Shown here in pieces: positions 11,576 to 23,518 of a DNA stretch of 64,000 bases. Numbering within the stretch: the first letter of the stretch is position 1; each line of letters starts with the position of its first letter. Origin of the DNA: Entonaema liquescens (taxonomy: Eukaryota > Ascomycota > Sordariomycetes > Xylariales > Xylariaceae); assembly GCA_902805475.1 (NCBI GenBank), contig CADCSX010000006.1:1-64000 (forward strand), in the 5' to 3' direction. The position numbers were made by a program, and so were the translations under genes. The notes under the pieces are model-generated. The model searched no databases. It worked only from the letters and a program-made list of their open reading frames with translations, and was not told the origin of the DNA.

Positions 11576-14500
11576 ATGTCATACCAGGCGGCTGCTAGCG
11601 GGCCATTTCCAAATCAGAGCCAAGAGGGTGACTTCCGATCTCGAGCACTTGACAAGTTTTTCTACAGACTACTTGAGGGTAAAGGGAAAGTTACCAGCAT
11701 CAGGGATGCACAAAAGTTCCTAGAGTCAGTCGTGAATAGAACTGATAAGCCAGACTGCATCGAAAGGTTAGCTTCGTCAAAAAGCGGCCAAGAAGCCCTC
11801 CACAGGTCATTGACCATAGATCCCTCGGCCCAATTCATCAACAGTCATGTCTCGAATCTCTTGAAGTTCTTCGCAGACCCTGCCCTTCAAAGGGTCTGCG
11901 AGGGAGAGCTCCTCAACCAAGTTCTCTGGATTATGGTTGACCCACCGTTGTTCTGGGACAGCTTAATCCAGAATACCAAGTCTGAAAAACTTGAGGCTCA
12001 AGCTGTTGAAGGCTTTGCATGGCTGTTGTTACAGTTAATACTGCTACCCCAATCGCAATCGTCTAAGTTCCGAGAGACTGCACTGTCACTATGCCAAGAC
12101 GGCACTCTCAAGAAGCTGGAAGAATCGAGCTCTCCAATATCTGGGAGCATATTTCAGAAGATCAGGGCGTTAGTCCAGCCTTCACAATCTGTTGCCAATT
12201 CTCATCTGGTCAATAAATTTAGTCCGGGGGGTCGCCACGATAACGACTTTGCTAACTACCACGATATTTCGATCCTTCCTACACGGGCCGAGATGGAGTC
12301 CACTGAGAGGCCTTTCTATATGCAGGCTGCGGTAGCGTTTGAAGAAGGGAACATAAATCGTGCGCTTGATCATCTCGATAACCAATTTCGCCTCCTGAGA
12401 GAAGATATGCTTGCCGATATGCGAGAAGATCTAAAAAACATGAGGAGCAAGAGTAGGAAGCAAAACTGGAGAAATATGGTCGTCAAGGATCTCTCTTTGG
12501 AGGATATAGACAAGGGATCCATGACGAACGATCGACCATGCAATTTGGTGTTCAGATGTTCCGAAGATATCTTGAACATGGGAGACGCGAGTACGGAAAA
12601 GAGAAAAAAAGAGCTGAAGAAAACTCCCGCATTCCTAAAGCATCAAAGTTTCGGGTGCTTTATGAAGGACGATACTCTGCTAGCATTCGCTTCTCTGGAT
12701 AGAAACGAGGATCAACTAGCGCTTAACCCACCTCGTCTTTGCTTACAGGTGGTAGGCGAAGATATGTTAGCCAACCTTTTGTTAGCTCTGCGAGAAGGCA
12801 CGGTTGACTTCTTACTCGTTTCAACCCCTATTTTTGCTTACGAACCAATCCTGGAGAGGCTCAAGAGAAAGACAGATGTCGAACTCGACCACGATATTTT
12901 AGTTCGTTCAAAGGAACCACAGGAGTCGCCAATCAAGCCTAGGGGGATCATCAACGCTTTGGAGGCGTCTTTAACTACCCCGACCGACTTACAGCAGTTG
13001 ATTAGGACGACAAAAAGTATCAATCTTGATCCTTCACAAGTCAAAGCTCTCATATATGGGCTGCAATCTCAAACGTGCCAGATACAGGGCCCACCAGGTA
13101 TGAATACCCTAAAAGCGGTTGCTACGAAGCTGTCAACTCTAACCCGTAATATAGGAACCGGGAAGTCCTTAGTTGGCGCTCTGCTGACGAAGATATTACT
13201 AGACAGAACACCCGAGAAGTTGATGGTTCTATCATTTACAAACCATGCTCTCGATCAGTTTATCGAGGATCTACTTGACATTGGGATTGACTCTAATAAC
13301 ATTGTCCGACTCGGATCGAAGTTCACCGATCGAACCGAATCACTCACTTTGAAATCTCAGACAGCCGGTTACGTGAGAGTAACCAGGACTCGGCAAGACT
13401 TAATTTCCGCTGAGAAAGCAAAATTGCAATCGTTAGCTGAAGGGATAGAAAAGCATTTCGATGCTTTCTCCGAAGCGCGGATATCCTATAATAACTTCCT
13501 AGAATTCCTAGAGTTTTCGGATACAGAGAGCCACTTTTTTGACGCGCTTGAGATTCCAGAAGTTGCAGATGGTGAAACTCGCGTTGGAAAGAAGGGTGCC
13601 TCCATGAAGCCTGACTATCTATTTGAGCTCTGGGCAAGTGGAAAGTCACCTGGCCCGTTCGCTAAGGATAAGTCAGAGGCTTCAAGTAAGGAAGTATGGG
13701 CTATGAAGAGGCAAGAACGGCAAGCGAAGATCCAGGAATGGAGATATGAAATCCACCGAGAGAGGGTTTCCACGCTGGCCAAGTGGATTACTGACTTCAA
13801 CAAGACCTACAAGACTCTGCAGAGCTTGAAGAAGGAGAGGACAGAGCAGACTCTCCAGAGCAAGCGTATCATCTGCTGTACCACCACGGCAGCCTCGATG
13901 TATGCGCAAGAGATACAGGCCGCTGCGCCCGGTATTATCATAGTTGAAGAAGCAGGAGAGATATTAGAAAGTCGTACGTATGCCCCAATATTGTTTCCCC
14001 TCCTCTATCCTCTCTCTAGATAATATTTGTAATCGTCCCAGTTACTCGGTGTTAAGTCGATTACTATACCTAAGTGCCATTCGCTAATTCGATATTTTCA
14101 AGATATCCTCGCTGCTATGGGTCCTAGCACGAAACAGCTCATCCAAATTGGTGATCACAAGCAGCTTCGACCTAAGGTAAAGAACTTCAAGCTCACCGTG
14201 GAAGCTGCACATGGTTTTGATCTCAATCGATCTTTATTCGAGCGGCTTATAATTCAGGGCCAGCCTCACTGCACATTGCTGAACCAACACAGAATGAGGC
14301 CAGAGATTTCAGCGTTGATAAGACATAACTATCCCGACCTTCAAGATGCAAACGGTACGCAAAATCGACCGCAACTGACAGGATTTCAGGACAATGTTAT
14401 CTTCATCAACCACAATAATCTCGAAGCAAGACACAACATTCTTGTCGATAAGCTCGACCCTACCGGTGGATCAAGTAAGCAGAATATTTTCGAGGCGGAC

Positions 14501-17500
14501 ATGGTCCTGAAGTGTGTTCGCTATCTGGCCCAGCAGAATTATAAAACTGAGCACCTGGTAGTCTTGACTCCATACCTAGTACGTTCGGTCGATTGTTTAT
14601 ATGCCAATAAGTTGCTAACATACCATAGGGTCAACTATCATTACTCCGGAACAAGCTCGGCAAGGACCTCGATCCGATTTTGAATGATCTTGACTCCCAC
14701 GACCTTATCGAAGCTGGAGAAATACCAGCAGCAAGTGCAGAAGTAAACAAGCCGCAGATTCGCCTCTCCACCATTGACAACTACCAAGGTGAGGAGAGCG
14801 ATATAGTGGTCGCTTCATTGACTCGCAGTAATGACGATGGAGATATTGGGTTCATGTGTGCCCCTGAACGACTCAACGTACTTGTCTCTAGAGCTCGGAA
14901 CGCGTTAATCATGATCGGTAACGCGAGTACCTTCATGAATGCCAAGAAGGGGAAAGATGAGTGGACAAGATTATTCGACCATTTGAAGAAAGACGGGAGA
15001 ATTCACGATGGATTCCCTCTCAAGTGTGAAAAGCACCCTGACACGAAGCATATCGTTCGTTCGCCCGAGGAATTTGATCTTTACTGCCCCGATGGTGGAT
15101 GCACATTACCATGCAATGAGTTGCTATCTTGCGGCAAGCATACTTGCTCGAAGCGGTGTCACTTACGGGTCGACCATTCAAAAACGCCTTGTAACGCGAT
15201 CATCAACGATGTTTGTCCACAGAAGCATAAGTTGGTTTGGGCCTGCTTTAACAAGACTCCTCCCGCTTGCCAGACCTGTCGTCGAGAGAAGGAGGAGAAG
15301 GGTCGGAAGGCTCGCAGGGATAAGGACTTAGAGCTGGAGAGGCAAGCAAAGCAGCACGCTTACGCTAAGCTTCTCAAATCCCTCCAAGACGACATCGAAA
15401 ACCAAAGGAAGATTATCAAAGATGCCCAGGAGGAGAGGATAAAGGAGCAGACATTGCAGCAGCATCGAATCGAACTTGCCGAACTGACCAAACAGGCTCG
15501 CAAACCTATAATTGGTAATAACAATCCCGCACCAGATACTAAAGCCAAGCAGCAACCAACTAAGAATACAGCCAAGCCCAGCAAAGATGACAAGCAGGCT
15601 CCCAATAACCCACCGTTCAGTAACATGCCAGGCCAATGGCCTGCTGAGAATGTATCTTCTCCGAATGCGGAACACAAGGATAATAACAACAATGGCAACA
15701 GCAACGGCCATGATCATAGTCACGGCGCTAGTAATAATGACGGCAGGCATGACAATGATACTAGCCATAACGATAGCCAACCTAGTAGCAATGTCGGTGA
15801 TGATGATAACCCTGATAACAGCACGCCGGGAACCCCTCAAGGTCAGCCTTTTCCGTCTAAGGGGCCTTCGGCAGCCGAAACAGATTGGCAGTACCAGAAG
15901 AAGTACGAAAATGTCTTCAACGAAGCTCTTGACTCTCTATTTAAGATGATCGGATTAGAGAGTGTGAAGAAAGAGTTTCTAGCAATAAAGGCTAGAATCG
16001 ACACTGCCGTTCGCCAGGGAGTAGACACGAAGGGTGAGAGGTTTGGGGCAGCCTTACTCGGAAATCCTGGGACAGGAAAGACCACAGTTGCTAGACTATA
16101 TGCTAAGTTCTTATCCTCCGTTGGGGCGATTCCCGGAGACCACTTTGAGGAGACCACCGGCTCACGACTGGCTAATGATGGGATACAAGGTTGCCAGGCA
16201 CTAATAGATAAGATCCTTGAAAAGGGGGGCGGGGTCTTTTTTCTTGATGAGGCATACCAAATAGTGTCTGGAAGCTCCGCTGGTGGCGCCCAGGTGCTCG
16301 ATTTTCTTCTAGCAGAGATAGAGAACCTCACGGGAAAGGTTGTGTTTGTTTTCGCTGGATACCGGAAACAGATGGAAGGCTTCTTTGCTCATAATCCAGG
16401 TATCCCTAGCCGCGTCCCCATTGAGATGAGTTTTGACGACTACGAAGATGATGAGCTTCTCAAAATCATGAACTATCAACTGACAAAGAAGTATAACGGT
16501 CGCATGCAAGTCGAGGGCGGGTCTGAAGGCTTGTACATGCGAGTTGTGGCACGGCGTATTGGCCGCGGCCGAGGAAGAGAAGGATTTGGTAATGCTCGAC
16601 AAGTAGAGAACGTCCTTACAATCATCCTCAGGAGACAGGCGGATCGTCTACATCACGAGAGACGTCAAGGGAGCCACCCGGATGACTTGTTGCTTCAGAA
16701 AATTGATCTTATAGGTCCAGAACCCAGCAAGCAATTTTCCAGCAACAAAGATTGGCAAAAGCTCCAGAGCATGATCGGGCTGGGTTCAGTTAAACAGTCA
16801 GTGATGATCCTCGTCGACCGTCTACAGACGAATTACGAGCGGGAGATGAAGGAGCAACCGCCTGTCGAATGCTCTTTGAATAAGGTATTTTTCGGGAACC
16901 CAGGAACAGGAAAGACGACTGTTGCGAAGCTTTACGGCAAGATCCTAAAAGCTCTAGGTCTCTTAAGTAATGGCGAAGTTGTTCTTAAAAACCCATCAGA
17001 CTTCGTCGGCGCGCACCTCGGTCAATCTGAGAAGAATACCAAAGCTATTCTCGAGTCTACGAAAGGAAAAGTTCTGATTATCGACGAAGCCTACATGCTC
17101 GCCAGTGGAGGTTCAGATTCTGGGGGCATTAGTGATCCATACAAGACAGCAGTTGTGGATACCATCGTTGCTGAAGTCCAAAGCACCGCCCTCGAGGACA
17201 GATGCGTTTTGCTGCTCGGGTACAAGGAGCAAATAGAGGATATGTTCCAAAAGGTTAACCCTGGCTTGACACGGCGGTTCCCTATGTCTTCTGGCTTCAA
17301 CTTCAAAGACTATGACGACGATGAACTTCGGCAGATACTCGATCTTAAATTGAAGCAGCAGGGATTCAAAGCTGGAGAACCTGCGAAGAGAGTCGTTATT
17401 GAGGTTCTCCGGCGTGCACGCAACAGACCCAACTTTGGCAATGCAGGGGAAGTCGATATCATCCTCGACATGGCCAAAGGCAACCAACAGAAACGTCTAT

Positions 17501-19187
17501 CGGAGGCCCCTCAAAAGAAGAACACAGACTACTTGATCCCTGCGGATATTGACCCCGAGTTCGACCGAGGTGAGCGCGCCGCGACCAATATCCGTATGCT
17601 TTTCAAAGATGTCATCGGGTGCGAAGAAATTGTTGAGCAGTTAGAAGGATACCAACAAGTGGTGACGAACATGAAAGCCATGGATATGGATCCCACCTCG
17701 CAGATTCCCTTTGGGTTTCTCTTCCGCGGACCTCCAGGTATAAAATTGCTCTGTCCAGTAACTCTCTCAACTATTTCTAACACATAACAGGAACCGGTAA
17801 GACTACGACAGCCAGGAGGATGGGTAAGGTGTATTACGATATGGGGTTTCTTGCCGATGCCACTGTAGTGGACTGCTCCGCGACAGATTTAATCGGCCGA
17901 TACGTCGGCCAGACCGGACCCAAAGTCCAGAAGAAGTTCGACGAAGCTCTCGGAAGGGTGCTCTTCATCGATGAGGCCTACAGGCTAGCTGAAGGTCACT
18001 TTGCCAAGGAAGCAATGGACGAGATTGTTGATTGTCTAACCAAGGAACGTTACCAAAATAAACTCGTTGTTAGTAAGTACATTCCCAATTTACTATCTGT
18101 ACTGGCTTGGTTTTAAAACTATATCCCACCGAAGGATGATTGGACTTGCAACGCTACGAATATATTATACGTCCAGAGCTCCTTTGATACCATTATAGAA
18201 CAGCTACTAATTCTACGCGTCATAGTTCTTGCCGGCTACGACAATGATATTAATCGGCTGATGAACCAGAACCCTGGCTTGACCAGCAGATTCCCAGAGA
18301 CTATCTCGTTCCCTAACCTTCCACCGCGGCACTGCAGAGACCTTCTGTTACAGTGTCTACAGAAGAAAAAGCTTGACACGAAAGACTTGGAGGCATCACC
18401 CACTCTGGACGGAAAGCTATTAAATTTGTTTGGCAGACTTGCGCAAACCCCATCCTGGGGCAACGCCCGCGACGTCCAGACTCTCGTCAAGTCTATCTTC
18501 TCCAAAATCATGAAGTCGAAACAGCCTAACCCTAATCGCATGGTGCCGGAGGACATTGTTATAGATGTCATCAAGGCCATGCTTGACGAACGCACTGAGC
18601 GAGCCAAGACCGCCAATACCAATCTCTTCCCATTTCCCTCCTTGCCGATCCAGCAAGCCACCCGAGACCCCCCGCCGCCACCAAAAATCTCCACCGCGAC
18701 GGCGATAGAAACATCCACGGAGACAAAAGACGAAGAACCCCCGAAGAAAGACAAGGACGGCCCAAGCGGCCCATCGGGTGGGAAAGTCAGCATCCGCGAC
18801 GCAGGCGTTTCAGATGCCGTATGGGAGCAATTGCAACATGACAAAGCGGCCTTCGAGCAGCGACAGCGTGACGCCGCGAAAGCAAAGCGGGAAGCGGAGG
18901 AACTAGAGAGACAACTGCGGTTGCAAGAAGAAGCTGCAAAGCGCGAACAGGACGAGGCGAAGCGGCGCGAGGAGCTACGGAAACTGGAAGAGGCTCGTGC
19001 GAAGCACGAGATGGCGGAGCGGGTGCGGAAGGAACAAGAGGAACAAGTGAGGAAGGAGAAGAAGATGCAGGAGAAGCTGATGAGGATGGGAAGGTGCCCG
19101 GTTGGATACGAGTGGATTCCGCAGGGGAGTGGGTATAGATGTGCGGGAGGATCGCATTTTATGTCGAATGAGCAGTTGGGGATTTAA
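11576..19187 (+). CDS. NFX1/ZNFX1-like helicase fused to three AAA+ ATPases
   Basis: Six exons: 11576-13097, 13155-13973, 14103-14578, 14629-17737, 17791-18072, 18226-19187; all joins keep frame and give 2389 aa. I start at the ATG after the Asp-coding GAC repeat. Residues about 500-1040 form an SF1 Upf1-like helicase: Walker A GPPGTGKS (~505), motif II EEAGE (~770), GDHKQLRP (~797), DNYQGEESDIV (~990), VLVSRARNAL (~1025). A Cys/His-rich NFX1-type segment follows (~1072-1160). Then come a charged, Asn/Asp/His-rich linker and three CbxX/CfxQ-type AAA+ domains with Walker A at ~1417 (GNPGTGKTT), ~1695 (GNPGTGKTT) and ~1976 (GPPGTGKTT), and Walker B FFLDEAY, LIIDEAY, LFIDEAY. A long Glu/Arg/Lys coiled coil precedes a terminal Cys motif (CPVGYEW..GYRC). 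ZNFX1 relatives act in RNA surveillance and small-RNA pathways in animals; the role here is inference. Confidence 0.88.
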
Positions 19188-21406
19188 CTCGAGCAAGTCC
19201 AAGCACGATGCTGAGGTTCTGACATATGAGTAGGAAGAGAACAGTAAGAGTGGTTTGGGGATAACCCCTATCTCTGGTAGGACAGGGTTTCAATACCTAC
19301 TTCATACATATATCACAAGTCAGGTAGATGGATTCATGTAATATTAGTATGACGGTGTAAAGAAGCTTAGCAACTATATGCCTTCAAGATGTAGCGTCGG
19401 AGGAATAAGTCATGATGTATTATATTGGTTTCCTATGGGTTTCATAGTGGGTAAATGTTGTAGCATGATATGAGAATATTTCTGCATTATCATCCATAGT
19501 TATGTAGTTGATAAAGGCAAAGAGAAAGGTAGGGATATTCTCGGACTCTACTATCATTCATATAGCTTAATAGCGTTAAGTTCGTTTAATTATACCTACC
19601 TAGGTACTCATGATACGGAGGCCTTACGACATCCCAGTTTGACCATGAAGACTTTTAATTTTTTGCAATAACTCGTCGATACTTACTGCTTGCTACCGAA
19701 TTTTCAGGGTGTTCAGCGTCATATAACGATATTAAGTATTTCAGCATTTAACTTTTATAAGTAGTTTCCCAGAATATCTCTATTGCTATTATAGTTTTGG
19801 AAAATCGGCATACGTTACGAGATTATTATCTCAATTTAACTAGGTAGTCAGTCAACTGCAAAGCAACACTTATTTAATCAACGATACCCGCTTAGCCCAT
19901 CTTATTCTATGGACTTAACTATGACTTCTCGAGCTTCGAATTCTATGTTTCTAACGAAAAGTTCTAGATTTTCAGAAAGGCAGTTACCGTATCCACACTC
20001 TCCCAAAACTAAGCAATTGTAGTTAGTGTAGTCAATTGTAACCCCTCAAAAGCATCAACGTAGACAAGGTCTAGACACATTGACAAGTCACAACAATATA
20101 TTATTCAACGCATAATTGGTATTAGCTCTGTCAGTTGCAACAGAGGGACATTATAACACTGTAAAAACGTCTTCTACCTACGAGACTCCAGTTCGATTCG
20201 AACAAAAGTTCACAGGGTAAACGAAGACATCCAAACAAACCGTAGATCGTGTACTCAGAATGGCAATAGTCTTAGGTGACTATAGCAAGCGTGACAGGAG
20301 AGTGTGAGCGACCCAGGTGGAGTCACGCGGCCTTAGACCGTCACCATTAGCAGCATTCGGTACTATAATAAAGGACGAAGGATAGTGGTCTCAAAGTCAT
20401 GGTTCCACTCAGGCATCAAATAGAGAGGTTCAAGAATGGATATTTTACACGTACGATGCTGCAAAGAAAGTCAGGCATGCTACCAATAACGCCTGGTTCC
20501 TTAAGCAAGCCAATGCTGGCCAACACCTTAAGGGAGTCTGATAGGTCGGTTTGGTGGACAAAGACCACGGAGAACCCCAGAGAGACCCAGACGATGTACT
20601 TGAGGATCCAAGATTGTATGTTAGGTATTTGCCAGCACCTTTTTTCCTGCCTGGACTATTGTAAAATGTATGAAATACAGATATTCACCACAACTCTTTT
20701 TAATATAAATATTCCTCGAATAGGGCACATGGTACTTTAATTCTCCGAATAACAAATGACGAGAAACCAAACTTGATTTGCAACACGTGAAAATCGAGAT
20801 CGCGCGACCCCTTAAAAAGGACAGGGCCCATAAAACCCTTACGCACAGACAGATATCCCTTGCTCTAGAGCCAGCATTTAGTCCAATCAAGTATCATTCT
20901 ACGAAAATCCCTCCACTTCTTTGCCAGTTATCGCCAGTTATCGTCATCACCGCCCATTACCAATCGCGTGAACCCATTTGTCGACCTGGGGTCAGTAAAT
21001 AATAGAAAAAAAAGAGTCGCACACCACCACCACCGTCACAGCCCGGTAAACTTGTTTCTTCCCACAAACCGGTCAACGTGTTTTATTTTTTCCATCTATT
21101 CTTCTCGCCTACGACATATCAACAATCAGCTCTCATATCACCCGAAACCGTCTTCACCTCTACCTTGTCATTTGCCACCGTCGGACTGCTCAGCTTAGCG
21201 TATCACTCTTTGCTCTCTCAAAATAGTTTTCTTTTAGGGGTCTAGCGGTGACCCGATTCTCTCAGCGAAAACGAGCTTTGTTCTTTCCCACTGCAATATT
21301 CGCTTTTTCGCGACATAGCTTCGGTGTCGCACCATAGTGTACCTTTTGCTATCTCGAGAAGGCTAGTCCTGTAAGAAAAATACATACGGTACAAATATCA
21401 TCAGCC
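19188..21406. other. Intergenic, no convincing gene
   Basis: 2.2 kb between the helicase/AAA+ gene and the Apq12-like gene. An ATG frame at 20399-20740 (+, 113 codons) has no recognisable motif and is probably chance. The palindromic-type motif CCTACCTAGGTA occurs at about 19594. Pyrimidine-rich sequence at 21000-21400 looks like the promoter and 5' leader of the next gene. Confidence 0.4.
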
Positions 21407-22156
21407 ATGGACCGAGGTGGTGATTCCGCGTTACTGGACGCCTTGCAAGGTATGTCTACTTCTATTCACCGCGTTTCATGTTACAGCTCCAAACCTCCAA
21501 ATAGCCTCATTTCCATCGTATTTTTCTATTTATCTCCAAATATTTCCTTTAAAAATACAATACTCCACATCTTCACCTCCTAGATACATAATATCTTTCA
21601 TCCGAACAAACCAACTAACCCCTCCACTCCAGGCATTCTCCCCGAACAGACCCTCACCCTCATTCAAGCCCACATGCAGGACCCACAGACCGCCCTCCGA
21701 GCCATATGGCAACAAACGACCACACTCACACAAAAAGCTACCGCGAGTCTCTCGCCCGTCCTTGCCCCCCTCCTTCACCGAGGCATGCAAGCTCTGCATG
21801 ACTCCCCCGACCTGATCGTGCTCGCTTTCGTGCTAGCTGCCCTCGTGCTCATCATCCAGGTCATATCCTTCGTCCATCGTACAATGATGTACGTGACGCG
21901 CCTCGCCTTCCGCCTCATGGGTTGGGCTCTCTTTGTCGCCCTGATAGCCGCCCTCTGGCGTCGGGGCCCCGAAGCCGCGATCCGGGATGTTGTCGTTCTC
22001 GTCAGCAAGTTAGCTGGCTATGCTGCCCTAGTCAAGGATATCTGGTGGTCCGAGTACCAGAAGTTCGACGCCCAGACCAAGCGTGGTGGAGCACCTGCTG
22101 GTACTCGCGGGGCTCCCTCAGGAGGCTATACCAGGTCGAGAAATGGTGCTTGGTGA
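21407..22156 (+). CDS. apq12: Apq12-like nuclear envelope/ER membrane protein
   Basis: Two exons, 21407-21449 and 21633-22156, with a 183-nt intron (GTATGT..CTCCAG). The join gives MDRGGDSALLDALQ followed by GILPEQTLTL and a 188-aa protein. Residues about 58-115 contain two hydrophobic segments, LIVLAFVLAALVLIIQVISF and LAFRLMGWALFVALIAALW, separated by a short loop. A conserved amphipathic stretch (VVVLVSKLAGYAALVKDIW) follows, then a Gly/Arg-rich tail. Size and topology fit the fungal Apq12 family, which in yeast acts in nuclear envelope and nuclear pore biogenesis and membrane lipid homeostasis. The assignment rests on architecture and remembered family features. An unrelated small two-pass protein is the alternative. 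Confidence 0.65.
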
Positions 22157-22479
22157 TGATTTGGAATTTGGGTTTGTTGTTTCGTGTGTGGTTAAAAAAA
22201 CAAAAATGGGTTAAGGGCATTTCGTTGTTTAATGTCTTATCAGGGGTTTGGGAATGAGTTATGACTATCCATTACTTTTTTGCACAGAATGAATAAACAG
22301 CATGATAGTATCATGTGCCAAATGTACTCGATTTTTTTGGTATCTGTGAGTTGCCTCAAGCCAGTACGCCGTCGCTATGCAATTACATGTGTCCAATGGT
22401 ACCCTTCGCGTTTAATCCTTATGCCATGCATTCCTTTTATGTTCTGCCTAGAGACACCCTGTTCGTTGTATCTAAACAA

Positions 22480-23518
22480 TCACCCGTCTATTCCGTCCAT
22501 ATCGTCGAACTCTTCGTCCTTCAATTCCTTAGGCTCTTGGGCCTCGTGGTACTGGATGCAGTCGTCGATATAACTGAGGATGGCCCCGACGCTATCCTCA
22601 TCTTGAACATCTAGCTTCAGGTAACTAACCATACTGAAATTCTCTATGAGGTTTGCGACTGCTCGGTTGAGTTGTCGAAAGCTTGAACCTCGCATAACGG
22701 CATCTTTGTCTTGAGGATTTGCCGCCTCGTCTTCTTCCTCCGTCACGCCCTCTGCTTTCCGACGAGCAATCTCGTCTGGATCATCATCAAGCAAACCAGT
22801 ATCTGGCGTTAGGAATCGTTTGAGATCTTTCTTGCGAACCTGGTCCTTTACGAGATCCATCTTGGACAGGATATTGATATGGGGAACTTCCAGCATAATC
22901 ATTGCGCTCATGGCACTCAGGGTACCCGCGAAGAATTTGGCTCTGTCCACTATGAAGGTAGCCTCCAGTAGATAAGCGGCACAGAGCCGGATGTCAAGAG
23001 AGCCAGATCGTGTTAAGAACCTGACCAGGGCGGGTAAGATAGGGACGTGTGTATAGAGCTCGATTTGACCGGGCATATCAAAAATGATCAAGTATTCTTC
23101 GGTGAGAGAATCCAAGGCCTCCGTAAGGAAATCAAGGTTTTCCATCAGAAATTCGAAGCAGTAAATTAAACCGCCATTTGGGCCGAGGCTCATCTCTTCC
23201 ATTACATCCTGGAGGGATATAAGATCCTTGATATCTAGATCTGGCGTGTGCTCGAAGGACTCGGCGGCAGGATCGAGGTTGACGTAGAAACACGAGCGAC
23301 GATTAAGCTGCAGGTGGGTTATGAGGGAGGCGCAAAAGGTAGACTTCAGAGAGAAATGTTAACGTTACTTTACCGCCCGAACCCCAGATTAACACGGAGC
23401 TTTAGAAGACATCGTCATCGCAACAAGCTAGACAAGCTTCGTGATAGTAAAGAAAGAGACCATCGCATACCTTGCCAGCCCCGGCGGGACCCATTACCAT
23501 AACTCCGAACTTACTCAT
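22480..23518 (-). CDS. gpn3: GPN-loop GTPase 3
   Basis: Minus strand, two exons: 23518-23471 encodes [16 protein letters not shown], and 23343-22480 continues [13 protein letters not shown]; the intron is 127 nt. The product is 303 aa. The split P-loop is GPAGAGKST. The family-defining GPN tripeptide is in [11 protein letters not shown], the switch/G3-like region is [12 protein letters not shown], and the guanine-specificity motif is SKMD in NILSKMDLV. An acidic tail ends the protein. GPN GTPases assist assembly and nuclear import of RNA polymerase II, and Gpn3 is essential in yeast. The N-terminus [16 protein letters not shown] and the length point to GPN3 rather than GPN1 or GPN2. It is convergent with the Apq12-like gene, 323 bp away. 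Confidence 0.92.

Noticed and set aside
15328..15840. Minus-strand 170-codon hydrophobic frame
   Set aside because: It is antisense to the Asn/Asp-rich linker of the helicase/AAA+ gene; antisense of such codons gives Ile/Val-rich frames.
20185..20215. tRNA-like TTCGATTC sequence
   Set aside because: No acceptor or anticodon stem can be paired around it.
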